Assembly (NCBI GenBank): GCA_003990745.1 | Contig: RBNI01007416.1 | Coordinates: forward strand, 1-10,337 | Source: Jimgerdemannia flammicorona | Taxonomy: Eukaryota > Mucoromycota > Endogonomycetes > Endogonales > Endogonaceae | DNA: 10,337 nt | Direction: 5' to 3' | Shown: positions 1 to 9,169 of the stretch, in pieces | Numbering within the stretch: the stretch's first letter is position 1 | Layout of the letters: each line of letters starts with the position of its first letter | Made by a program: the position numbers and the translations under genes | Notes under the pieces: model-generated | Databases searched by the model: none | Seen by the model: only the letters and a program-made list of their open reading frames with translations | What the model was told of the DNA's origin: nothing

Positions 1-29
1 TTTTTAACGAACTCAAAGCCCCACGGATT

Positions 30-35
30 TTTATT
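30..35 (-). terminator. Possible polyadenylation signal (AATAAA, minus strand)
   Basis: The plus strand reads TTTATT, which is AATAAA on the minus strand. It lies about 25 bases before a run of five A (minus strand) that begins the window. The spacing fits a eukaryotic mRNA 3' end or a retroelement tail, but the A-run is cut by the window edge and could be chance. Confidence 0.3.
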
Positions 36-456
36 GGAAGGGAACCTAGACTATATAGGCCAAAACCCTCCCCCACCACCCATCGAATACTATCCCCCCA
101 TTAACCTAAGCTACTAAATTGTTCAGCAGTCCCACCACTCCAGTTATGCTAGTCGAACACCAGCTAAGTCGACCCCCTTGATATAAACTAGACTTGTCTG
201 CTCACCAGGGCTAGATCATTGTGAACACATGTGAGAGCACACCTATGCATCGGATCTAGCAGTGCCGGGACTGAATAAAGAATAGCCCCGCAAACTCCAA
301 GTGAAAGCCCGAGGCAAAGAAAAAACCCCCCAACCAATCAACAGAAAGCAAGACAGATTCAAAGCAGGTGAGTAAAGGACTTATATGCAGAACCCTCTTC
401 AAAAGGACTGACATATGGGCTAAGGCCTGAAAAGACCCCACTTCCACTCCCTGAGC

Positions 457-593
457 CTGTGGGCCTTGATCATATTGCTGTGTCAGCTCCCGGTTCCAGT
501 CGGGTACTGCCAAATGAGAAAGGTCCCACTTCCCAAGTCTGTGGGCCTCAATCGTATTGCTGCGTCAGCTCCCAGTTCCAGTTGGGTACAGCC
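457..593. repeat. Imperfect tandem duplication, period 82 bp
   Basis: The 55-bp segment 457-511 (CTGTGGGCC...GGGTACTGCC) recurs at 539-593 with 7 mismatches by eye. Six are transitions, and four of these are CpG versus TpG or CpA changes (for example TCGTAT versus TCATAT, and TGCGTC versus TGTGTC). A period of 82 is not a multiple of three, so this is not a coding repeat. It looks like a minisatellite-type duplication whose units have diverged mostly by CpG decay. Confidence 0.75.
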
Positions 594-1214
594 AGGATAC
601 CGGCCCCTGCACCATCCCACCCCCTATCAGCCAATCAAAAGGCCCCACCGAAATAATATTTGCCCCAACCCCAACGACTGCCCCTAGCCTGGCACCCCAC
701 TGGTTCATCGTTATCACCCTTCCTCCTATCTGTGACGGCCATCTCCCCTCTCATCCTGACTCCACCTGAAAAGCAGTCACCTATGCCAGCGCCGTGCTCA
801 CTGGGAAGCTCGCCAAAGCTCAGAGGGCTCCACCATAGGTACCAAATAACCTGCAGGTAACCTATACTGGCACTTGATGCCCAAGGTCAGCCAATACCCT
901 ATATAGCCCATAACACACCAGAGATGACACCTTGTTGACAATGGCAAAAGGAAGAAAGTGCCGCACCAAAACGGGTACACCCCAGATGCAGCCAGAGGCA
1001 CCAGAAACCACAAAAAAAGTATAGAAGACACTGATCCAATACTGATAAAGGGGCAACTCATCACCATTGCCCTCCTCCCACCATGTCCATGCAGGCACAG
1101 CAAACCAACCTGAGGTAGAGGGGGTAATAATAGGAGATAATAGGGGAAGGGGACTCAGAAGGTTGCCTACCAAACCTTGTGACCAGTAAGGTAGCAGAGA
1201 AAGGAGCGTGGTCC

Positions 1215-1354
1215 ACATCCATCTCATAATGGACATTCTGCAGCAAGAAGAGATCTACATCCAGTCCCTTCAGCCATCCAAATATGAACTTCCTCCTAGC
1301 CACCCCCCACAACCCATTCACATTCAAAGAGAATATTTTAGTTGTACTGTTCAT
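1215..1354 (-). pseudogene. LINE ORF2 N-terminal fragment of copy A (endonuclease start)
   Basis: The fragment starts at ATG 1354-1352 with the endonuclease signature SLNVNGL, then FIFGWLKGLDVDLFLLQN, matching the first ~44 codons of copy B's ORF2. It keeps TGG where copy B has TGA (codon 16), so this stretch is free of stops. After about codon 44 the frame stays open to a stop at 1061-1063, but that part is not LINE-like and crosses the junction into unrelated DNA. The position of the catalytic Glu in the usual LQE motif is Asn here. The endonuclease lacks all later motifs, so it cannot function. Confidence 0.8.
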
Positions 1355-1386
1355 ATTGAAAAAATGTTTGAATTCAAGATTCCAGC

Positions 1387-3303
1387 CTAGTATTCCATAC
1401 TCATCTCATCTCCAGCCAGATCCAAGTACTGCTCTGCCTCCAAGTCATCCTCCGTGACAGCCTGAGCATCCAATACCTCTAAGATTTCCTGATATTTCAC
1501 CCCATCCACCACCTCTATCTCCAACCAGTAGTCTGTACAGACTACTCTCCACTTCTCCAATCCCTTCCTTGAGCTCCACAAGTATGCAGCCCAGTCATTC
1601 GCAATCTCCCCAAGTTCCTCCTCTCTCTGATCATCAACTTAGTATTCAACAGATTCCAAAAGGACTGCCAGGATCTCATTCCTCACCTTCCTCAGCACCT
1701 TCTCACCCTAAAGGATTTCCTCCCAATACCTCTCTTCTATAATCCTGAAGTCCTCTCCCCCCAGCTCCTTCACTGCCACCCCTTCCAGAGTCTTCCACAG
1801 CTACTTCTCCTCATCCTCTGCCTCCACCACACCCTGGATGACCCAACCACCCCCCACCTCTGGGTCCACCAAAGCACTTCTCCTCACTGACTCATCCCAC
1901 TCCTCATCTGGTATATCCAGTAACTTCTCCTCCCCCCCTGCCCCACCTGGTACACTATACTGAGAGTGTACTCCTTTGCTCATTTTTACATCTGCCTCCA
2001 CATCACCTTCTCTCTCCTCTCTCAATCTATCCTGTGCCCCACCTTGGGCCATCCCAATTCCCCCCACCCAGGCACTCTCCCACAATCCCACTTTCCCATC
2101 TCCTGTACTGCTGCCTGCCCCACTGCTGCCCAACTTCACCAGCAGCTCCTTCTGGATTTTCCTCCCCTACATCTTCTCCCAGACCACCTGATCCATCCTG
2201 ACCCTCTTCCCATCGACTACTTCCACCACCATCCTGGCCTCATACTCCTTCCAAGCTAATCTCCTCCTCTCAACTGCTCCTTTCAGATCCTCCAGAGCCT
2301 CAAGCAAGTCTTCCTCCTCTTTCTGAGTCTCCTTCACCCTCATAACCTTACACTCCACCAGTCCCCACTTCAGAGTTGCCAGCTAGTCCCTCATCTTCCC
2401 CATGTTCTCCTTTCCAGCCAGACTCACCTGGACATTAACATCACCAGTCCAGAGCTCCATGCCCTCCCAGACCTTGAACCCTACATCCACAATCTCTCTA
2501 TACTCCTTGACTGCCTCCACAATCAACTCCCTAACCCTCTTCCTCAACACCATAGGAAGATCCAATACTATCAACTGCACCACTCGGGGGTCCCAGTGCA
2601 TACACCTGGCCATGAGGACCACAACCCCACCCACTGTTACTCCCTTTTCCATGGCAGTCAGTAATGCTTCTTCTTCCTTGAACCCCACCTCGACCCCTTC
2701 TTTCCCCTTCAAAAACTTCACTAACACTGCCCCTTTCACCTCCTGCACCACCAGCCCCAAGATCATTCTTGCAGTCACCACCAAGCCCCTGAAACACATT
2801 GTGATGGTGAATTCTGACCTTGATTTCTTGAGTAATGGTGCTGACACCATGTGCATCACTCCATCTGCCAGGTCCCCAGGCCTCATGCCCACTCCCTGTC
2901 CCAAACTAGCAACTGCCATCACATCTGGATTTTTTTCTAGATCCCCAGTCACAGCCCCATCAACAGTTACATCTCCAGCCCCTACTCCCCCCCCTCCCCT
3001 ACCACTAGACACTTCCCTGGGCACTCCTCCCTGTCCCCCAGCAACAGCCATCAATACCTTCCCCAGGCCTAGCCAACCATCCAGACCAGAGGCCATTCTC
3101 TCTATCTTGACCTTATCAGCAAAGATCAACCTCTCCCCTCCTTGCTGCCTCAGGCCACCCCTCCCTCCACCACCAGTATCTTAGCCAGCTATCAAGGCCC
3201 CTGGCATCCCCAAACCATCTCCCCTCCTCCCCACTTGCTGCCAGCCAAAGGCACCACTGTCCCCCTAGCTAGCATACTCACTAGTTCGATCATTGCTATC
3301 TAT
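1387..3303 (-). pseudogene. LINE ORF1 of copy A, broken by seven stops
   Basis: This is the first protein of the retrotransposon, expected to bind element RNA and act as a nucleic-acid chaperone in the ribonucleoprotein. One reading frame runs the whole length without net frameshift. In-frame stops occupy 3265-3267 (TAG), 3181-3183 (TAA), 2383-2385 (TAG), 2167-2169 (TAG), 1801-1803 (TAG), 1708-1710 (TAG) and 1639-1641 (TAA). The final TAG at 1387-1389 is shared with copy B and is taken as the true end. Against copy B, the stop at 3265 replaces Gln (CAG to TAG), and those at 2383 and 1801 replace Trp (TGG to TAG). The start is inferred from alignment: the ATG of copy B corresponds to ATA here. 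The N-terminal third is Gly-rich, a conserved block contains LLKKSRSEF and MARCMHWDPR, and the C-terminal half is acidic. No CCHC knuckle was seen. Confidence 0.85.
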
Positions 3304-3382
3304 GTTGATAGTTGTCTATTACCAAAAACATTGTAAAAAGTATTGTCTGAGTCTTGTATCACCTGAATATTACCAGTGAAAG
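3304..3382 (-). promoter_or_regulatory. 5' UTR of LINE copy A
   Basis: This stretch aligns with the 5' UTR of copy B over its outer 46 bp (3337-3382). LINE 5' UTRs usually carry an internal promoter, but I see no identifiable promoter motif. Compared with copy B it seems to lack the outermost ~26 bases, so copy A may be slightly 5'-truncated. Confidence 0.55.
3337..3382 (+). repeat. Left arm of 46-bp inverted repeat (5' UTR of copy A)
   Basis: This arm is the reverse complement of 3451-3496 with 40 of 46 positions matching by eye; five of the six mismatches are transitions. Its core TTGTCTGAGTCTTG matches exactly. The repeat exists because two homologous LINE 5' UTRs face each other across 68 bp; it is not a terminal repeat of one element. 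Confidence 0.85.
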
Positions 3383-3408
3383 ATATATATAATCTTTCTC
3401 TTCTATCT

Positions 3409-3424
3409 TATATTAAAGCAGTCC
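3409..3424 (+). repeat. Target-site duplication, 5' side of LINE copy B
   Basis: TATATTAAAGCAGTCC is repeated exactly at 9206-9221, right after the copy's poly(A)/(TA)n tail. A 16-bp direct repeat on both sides is the mark of target-primed reverse transcription. The leading TATAT could partly belong to the (TA)n tail, so the safe minimum is TTAAAGCAGTCC (12 bp). Confidence 0.92.
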
Positions 3425-3529
3425 AGTTATACAACTCACTCTCTGTGACCCTTTCACTAGTACCATTCGGGTGACACAAGACTCAGACAACACTTTCGAC
3501 AAACATCTTCAAGTATTGGTGATATCAAG
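3425..3529 (+). promoter_or_regulatory. 5' UTR of LINE copy B
   Basis: The stretch lies between the target-site duplication and the first ATG of ORF1. Its segment 3451-3496 is conserved in copy A (40 of 46), which suggests a functional role such as an internal promoter, although no core promoter motif is recognisable. The first 26 bases (3425-3450) have no visible match in copy A. Confidence 0.6.
3451..3496 (-). repeat. Right arm of 46-bp inverted repeat (5' UTR of copy B)
   Basis: This is the partner of 3337-3382. The two arms could pair into a hairpin with a 68-base loop that contains the 5' target-site duplication. Confidence 0.85.
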
Positions 3530-5416
3530 ATGATAAGCAACATGAATTCTGGTGAGTGTACTGGGCAGGGGGGCCCCAGTGCCTTTGACTGGCAGTATGT
3601 GGGGGGGGGTCGAGATACTGATCTGGGCATGCTGAGTGCTTTGATCAGGGGATGTGGGGCCGGAGGGGGTGGCAGAGGTGGTGTGAGGCCACAAGGGGGA
3701 GGGAGGATGACCTTTGCAAATAAGGTCAGGATGGGGAAGCAGGTGATGGGACTGGATGGTTGGCTGGAGCTGGGGAAGGCGGCGGATACCTCGAGTGGCA
3801 AGGAGGCCTCTCCACTGGGGGGACAGCATAGTGGGGCTGGAGGTGTAGTGGCTGGGGCAGTGACTGCTGATGGTGGCGTGATGGATAATCTGGAAAAAAA
3901 TCCAGATGTGACAGCTGATAGGGGACCTGGACAGGGGAGCGGCATGGGTCCTGGGGACCTGGCTAATGGTGTGACAGGCCTCATGGTGGCCCCATTACTC
4001 AAGAAATCCAGATCGGAATTCGCTGTCACACTGTGCTTCTGTGGCTTGGCAGTGACGGCAAAGATGGTGCTGGGGCTGCTGGCTAGTAAGGTGAAAGGTG
4101 CAGCCTCGGTTAAGTTTTTGAAGAAGCTGGAGGCAGTCAAGGTGGGGTTTGAAGAGGTGAATTTATTGCTTGAGGTGGTGGAGAAGGGTATGGTGGTTGG
4201 AGGGATTTTGGTGCTGATGGCAAGGTGTATGCATTGGGATCCCTGAGTGATTCATCTGGTGATTGTGGACTTGCCGATGGTGAAGAAGGAGGAGGCAAGG
4301 AGGCTGGTCACGGATGTGGTAAAGGAGTACAGTGAGGTAGTCGACATTGGGTTCAGGGTATGGGAGGGAACTGAGCTCAGGACAGGTGACGTGGATGTCT
4401 GATTGAGGCTATTTGGTATGGAGAATATGGGGAAGGCTAGGGACTGGCCAGTGGCATTGAAGTGGGACCTGGTGGAGTGCAAGGTTTCGAGGGTGAAGGG
4501 GTCTGAGGAAGAGGAGGAGGATCTGCTGGAGGCATTGGAGGACCTAGCTGGGGCTGTGGAGAGGTGGCAAAGGGCTTGGAGGGCTTATGAGGCTAGGGTG
4601 GTAGTAGAGGTGATCGAGGGCAAGAAGGTGCGAATGGACAAGGTGCTCTGGGAGAGGGTGAAGGGGAGACAGCTGCAGAAGGATTTGTTGGCCAGTTTGG
4701 ATGGGGACAAAAGGGCAGGGGCTAGGAAGGAGGGCACGGGAGCGAGTGCTAGCATCTGGGTGGAGGTGGTGCAGCAAGGGGAGAAGATAAACGAGAGTGG
4801 GGGACAGGGGCCAGAGGGGGCTGGAGTGGCCATGGCAATGGAGGAAGATAATCCGATCCAGTATAGTGTTCCTGAGGTAGGAGAGGAGGAGTTGGAGGAT
4901 GTATCTGAGGATGGTTGGGATGAGTCTGTGCGAACTGAGGAGAGGAAGGAAGGAGAGGAGGATTTGGAGCAGGCAGCAGAGGTAGTTAGAGGGGAGAAGT
5001 GGCTATTGAGGGCACTGCAAAATGTGGCAGCTGAGGAACTGGGCGAGATCAACTTCTGGGTGATCAGTGAGGAATTCTGGGGGTGAGTACTGTGAGGGGA
5101 GGAGGTCATGAGGAAGTTGAGAGATGAGATGATGGCGGCTCTTCTGGAGGCAGAGGAGTATGAGGTCACTGAGGCAAGGGAGGTGATACTCTTGGGCATA
5201 GCTAATGAGAGGGCAGCCTATTTGTGGGGGCCAAGGAAGGGACTGGAGAAGTGGCAGGTGGTGTGCAAGGAGTATAGAGCATTGATGGAGATGGTGGATG
5301 ATGAGGACTGTGTGGAATTGTTGGCGGCTCTGGATGAACAGCAAAATGTGGAAGAGGAGATTGAGGCAGAACAGAACCTAGATCAGGCTGGAGAGGAAGT
5401 GAGCATGGAATTGTAG
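3530..5416 (+). pseudogene. LINE ORF1 of copy B, broken by four TGA stops
   Basis: This is the putative RNA-binding/chaperone protein of the element (628 codons plus stop). The first in-frame ATG is at 3530, after an in-frame TAG at 3458. The N-terminal part is Gly-rich with a FANKV motif near residue 62. A block at about 156-209 (LLKKSRSEF...) is best conserved with copy A. Residues from about 240 (VIHLVIVDLPM...) have the spacing of an RRM-like fold seen in some L1/Tx1 ORF1 proteins, which is inference. Acidic, probably coiled-coil stretches follow at about 326-365 and from about 525 to the end. No zinc knuckle was seen. TGA stops lie at 4244, 4400, 5084 and 5093. At 4244 copy A has CGA (Arg), so this is a CpG transition. 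The terminal TAG (5414-5416) is shared with copy A. Confidence 0.88.
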
Positions 5417-5450
5417 ATGTGGAGATACTAATACTATCAAATATTTAGCC

Positions 5451-8400
5451 ATGAATAGTACAACCAATATTTTTTCTTTGAACGCCAATGGGCTTTGAGG
5501 GACTGAGAGGAGATGTATGATTTTTGGATGGCTGAAGAAACTAGAAGCTGATCTTTTCTTACTTCAAGATATATGGTGTGAGGGGGAGGAAGATGGACTG
5601 GAATGGACAAGAGAGTGGGGTGGGGAGGCAGTTTGGTAGGGTAAAGTGGAAATCCTGGTTAGGAAGGGGAAAGGGGGCATTGCAGACACTGGACATTGGG
5701 GTAGTAGATTAGTGTGGGGGACTTGGAGGAGGCCTGGATGGAACTCAATTGTGGTGGGATCTTGCTACTGCCCAGCCAAGAGGGGGACCCAAGTGGCATG
5801 GATTGGAGATCTGCAGAATTCTGGGATCTTGGTTGAGGCTGGAGTGGATTATCTGGGGGGTGATTTTAATATGGTATGGGAGAGTAGACTGGACCAGACT
5901 GATGGGGGATGGGGTATGGCAGGAAGAAGTGGGGGATTGGAGGACTGGGAAGAGGTGGAAAGACTCAGCTCTCTGGTGGATGCTATGTGACTTCAGAATG
6001 GGGATCGACAGCTATATACTCACTGGATGGGAGGCCTTGGTACTAGGATTGATTGGGTTTTGACTGCTGAGTGTTGGGGCAATACAGTTTGGGAGATGAT
6101 GGAGGTTGAGTGGTGCCCTTGGTCGGATCACTGGGGTATCTGGGGGGGAGGGAGGTTTGGAGGGAGCAGAGAGGGGCCAGGACATTGGCATCTGAACTCT
6201 TTGTTGTTGGATGAGATGGGCCTGTGGGATGCATGGGTGGTGGAGGTATGATACAAGGTTAATGAATGGAGGGTAGCCGGGATGAGGATTGGAGATAGGT
6301 GGCGTAGACTGAAATCCGAGACTCAGAGGTACTGGGGGGAAGTAGGGAAGGAGCAGGGTGCTCAGCAGAGGAGATGAGTCTGTTGGGTGTCTAAGAGACT
6401 AGAAAGACTTCTTCTGAATTGGGCTGGGCTTATGGAGGAGAAGGAGGTATTGGATTGGAAGGCTCGGTGGGCTAAGCTGGAAGTGGTAGAACTGCAGGAT
6501 TTGATGAGGAAGGAGGAGGCAGCGCAGGTTCAGGCTATGGTGGCAAGGCTATGGTGGCAGGGATTAGAAGAGGGAGAAAGGCCCACAAGGTTTTTGTCCC
6601 ATCTCCTCAATGCAAGGGGAGCAAGACACTGGTGGGAGGGAGTCCTTACTGATGAGGGAGAGATGGTACTAGGTGTGCAGGGGATACTTGGCCAGCTGAG
6701 CACTCGCTGGAGTAACCTCTGGAGTGAAGAGGAGGGAGGGGAGGTAGCGCAGGACATTGAGAGACATCTGGAAGAGTGGCACCCAAATCCTGTAGCAAGA
6801 TTGGGGGAACTTGGCCGACCAGTATTGGGAGAGGAGATCCTTTGAGTTCTGGCATCAACAACCTTGGGGACAGCACCTGGGGAGGATGGCTTACCATGGG
6901 ATTTTTGGAAATGTATGGCATCCATAGAGGAGGCACTGGAGGAGATGTCGATGATGTGTGATGCTGTCATCAGTACCAGAGAGTAGATTGGAGGGCAGCA
7001 GCTGGGGCTGGTATCTCTGCTGTTCAAGGACAAAGAGTGTAAGGAGGACTGGAAGAATTGGAGACCAATTATGTTACTGGATATGGACTGCAAACTGGTC
7101 ACCAAAATCCTGGTGGCGAGGTTACAGGGCATGGCCCAACAGGTGCTAGGGAAGGAGCAGCGAGGCTTTGTTGGGGGATGGCTGATCTGAGATGGCATGG
7201 TATGGGTTCATGGTGTCATTGAAGGTACTAGAGCCACAGAGGTGGATGGCCATTTGGTCTTCCTGGACCAGGAGAAGGCCTATGATAGGGTTTAGAGAGT
7301 ATGGTTGGAGAAAGTACTGGAGTGCATTGGAGTCCCAGTGGGCATGTATTGGTCACTTATTGGACTACTGGAAGAGAGTAGGGCTGTGATTCTGGTGAAT
7401 GGACACAGGGGGGCCTCTTTCCCCTTGGGGAGGGGGGTGCTGCAGGGGGATCCATTATCACCCATTCTTTATGCCTTCGCCCTGGAGCTATTGTTGGATT
7501 GGATCCGGCACTGAGTTGGTGGATTGAATATCTTGGGTATCAATTGGAAAGTAGGGGCCTTTGCAGATGACATGGTGGTTGGGTTGGGTTTGGTGGCAGA
7601 TGTGGCTATGCTCAAGGAGACAGTTGAGTGGTATGAGAGGTGTTCTGGAGTGAAACTCAACTGGCACAAGTGTGAGACAATGGTCCTTGGAGAAGGAGTC
7701 ATAGGGGGGGACGTCATTGGAACAATTGTCCCAGCTGGAGGAGTGGTACAGTACTTAGGTATCTACTTCTCGGTGTATAGCTCTTTACTTCCCAAGGAGT
7801 GGTGGGAGTGCAAGCTGGTAGAATGGGGGAATGTACTGACAAGTTGGGGTGGTAGGTGGGTGTCGCTGGCGGGAAGGGTTATTGTTCTGAATGTATATTG
7901 GATGCCGAAACTTTGTTATCTGGGCTACCATTTGGACTTCCCTAAGTGGGTGGTTAAAAGGCTTCTCAAGATGGCCCACTCTTGGCTCTGGGCTGGATGT
8001 TGGAGCCAGATTGGTTGGGAGGTGCTAGCACTCCCTGTAGATCGCAGGGGCCTTGGCCTGATGGACTTTTCCAAGAGGCTTCTCTGCTTGAGGGTGTGGT
8101 GGATGAAGAGAGCCAGTGAGTTGTGGGGAGGAGAATGGGTGCCCCTGATGCAGCGTTTGTGGGAGGCAAGAGTGTCGCCGCGGGGTGGCTCAGGGGATCT
8201 ACTGTCCTTGGTGGCCTTGGATGGTAGCTGGAGGATGCGGTACAGGGGATTCTGGTGGGGTGTAGTTGATGGGGCCCATCGCATTGGGCTCCAGTGGCGA
8301 GGTACTGAAGGGGATGAAGACTGGGGACCAGAGATGTGGAGGTGGGACCAGCTCTTATTGGGAGGGAATTTGGTTGAGGACTTCTGCCTCTAGGATGGTA

Positions 8401-9122
8401 TGGAGTGCCTTCGGGGTCTGGGTCAGGACCTTTGGCCAGAGACCTGGCAAGGGGCTGGGATCGGGGAGAGATGGGACTGGGCAGGCGTCTGGTCTTGGGT
8501 CAAGGTGATATCAAGGTGGCTTCCTCCAAAACTTTGGGTAGCATGGTGGAGGCTGTTGCGGCATAATGTAATACTAAACTTTAGGACTGGTCATCTGGTA
8601 GATGGCAGGGTCTTTGATTGTGAGGAGTGTCATAATATAGGGCAGGAGGGCGGGGTGGTGCAGACTCCTGAACATTGGTTGGGAGAGTGTGAGAGTATGG
8701 AGAATTTTTGGAAGATAGTTGGGGAGAGATTGGGAGTGCCAGCACCTGACCCTGAGGGGGGTGGGTGGTGGGCGGCATTATAGTCAAGGCTGGTGGGGGG
8801 GGTGGGGAATGAGTGGCTGATAGTTGGTTGGGCTGTTGCAATATGGGTTGCACTTGCAGAACACTGGCAGAGCATCTTTGAGGAGGGCCCTCCGAGGCCA
8901 GTAAGACTGTAGGTGGTGAGGTGGGAGGAGCTGATGCTTGAGCTCTTCAAGGTATGGTGGATCAGTTGAGGTCCCAATAGGGGGAGATGTAAGGGCTTAG
9001 TAAGGAGGATTGTAGAGAAGAGTGGTGGTCAGGTTGTAGTGAAGGTGGATGGGGTATCATTAGTTGGACCTAGTGAGGGGGGGGATCCCTGCAGGATAGG
9101 TTGAGGGCATAGGATGTATTAA
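5451..9122 (+). pseudogene. LINE ORF2 of copy B: endonuclease, reverse transcriptase, CCHC motif; fifteen stops
   Basis: This frame encodes the protein that nicks target DNA and copies the element RNA at the nick (1223 codons plus TAA at 9120). Endonuclease, residues ~1-230: SLNANGL (9-15), LLQD (37-40, usual Glu replaced by Asp), GDFN (137-140), RID (199-201) and SDH (225-227). Reverse transcriptase: APGEDGLP (475-482), NWRP, RGFVGG, FLDQEKAYDRV (first Asp 606), LQGDPLSP (Gln 665) and FADD (Asp 706 and 707). The C-terminal zinc motif is C1057-x2-C1060-x14-H1075-x4-C1080, as in zf-RVT proteins. The catalytic Asp residues survive. All segments share one frame, but TGA stops occur at 5496, 5988, 6249, 6375, 6843, 7188, 7512, 8967 and 9102, and TAG stops at 5637, 6984, 7293, 8391, 8781 and 8910. 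TAA 9120 is chosen as the end because similar coding continues up to it; an earlier natural end is possible. Confidence 0.92.
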
Positions 9123-9143
9123 TATTACTATAGATATCAGGTT

Positions 9144-9149
9144 AATAAA
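9144..9149 (+). terminator. LINE polyadenylation signal AATAAA
   Basis: AATAAA lies 18 bases before the A-run that starts at 9168, normal spacing for eukaryotic mRNA 3'-end formation. It supports the view that the inserted copy came from a polyadenylated transcript ending here. Confidence 0.8.
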
Positions 9150-9167
9150 GGGAGTCCACGTGACTAT

Positions 9168-9169
9168 AA

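Larger units (their letters stand above)
1..1215. other. Non-LINE sequence left of copy A; no gene recognised
   Basis: I recognise no gene here. The sequence shares nothing I can see with the LINE copies, and it keeps a fair number of CpG dinucleotides, unlike the right end of the window. It holds an 82-bp tandem duplication (457-593). Read on the minus strand, three overlapping frames stay open between about 1236 and 798, the longest about 124 codons and rich in hydrophobic residues, but none shows a known domain. The minus-strand reading ends with AATAAA (35-30) and an A-run at position 5-1, so this stretch may be the 3' part of a polyadenylated transcript or element running leftwards. It could equally be ordinary flanking DNA joined to copy A by deletion. 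Confidence 0.5.
1215..3382 (-). mobile_element. LINE copy A (L1/Tx1-like), minus strand, ORF2 cut off after ~44 codons
   Basis: Reading leftwards from 3382 this copy has a 5' UTR (3382-3304) matching that of copy B, an ORF1 homologue (3303-1387), a 32-bp spacer and the start of ORF2 (from 1354). Homology to copy B then stops between about 1223 and 1210. The reverse transcriptase, the zinc motif and the LINE 3' UTR are all missing. The protein match to copy B is clear but diverged: 36 of 54 residues are identical in the best ORF1 block by eye. The copies are therefore separate insertions or subfamilies, not one twin-primed insertion. Copy B was inserted 27 to 42 bp beyond this copy's 5' end. 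No target-site duplication can be tested because the left boundary is unresolved. Confidence 0.85.

Noticed and set aside
256..513. Minus-strand open frame of 85 codons overlapping the tandem duplication
   Set aside because: The repeat period is not a multiple of three, the other repeat unit has a stop in the matching frame, and no domain is visible.
2402..3184. Long plus-strand open frame of 260 codons, rich in Pro, Ser and Thr
   Set aside because: It is antisense to the ORF1 of LINE copy A. The stop-poor antisense frame follows from the G-rich, C-poor composition of the LINE coding strand, and no domain is seen.
3303..3492. A TGTT...AACA segment with an inverted repeat, resembling a solo LTR
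   Set aside because: The inverted repeat is explained by two facing LINE 5' UTRs, and the 5' target-site duplication of copy B lies inside the segment. No second copy or primer binding site was seen.
3457..4140. Minus-strand open frame of 227 codons
   Set aside because: It is antisense to ORF1 of copy B, with the same Pro/Ser/Thr-rich composition as the other antisense frames. The real frame is supported by homology with copy A.
4585..5199. Minus-strand open frame of 204 codons, Ser-rich
   Set aside because: It is antisense to the acidic C-terminal half of ORF1 of copy B and shows no recognisable domain.
5417..5431. Tiny ORF (ATG plus three codons and TAA) between ORF1 and ORF2
   Set aside because: It is not conserved in copy A, which lacks the ATG at that place.
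6530..7198. Minus-strand open frame of 222 codons
   Set aside because: It is antisense to ORF2 of copy B, where the plus-strand frame carries reverse transcriptase motifs.
3530..9122. Alternative genetic code in which TGA and TAG are sense codons
   Set aside because: Stops align with different residues in the sister copy (Arg at 4244, Trp at 5496, and Gln and Trp for copy A stops), and the shared ORF1 end is itself TAG. Mutation explains this better than reassignment.
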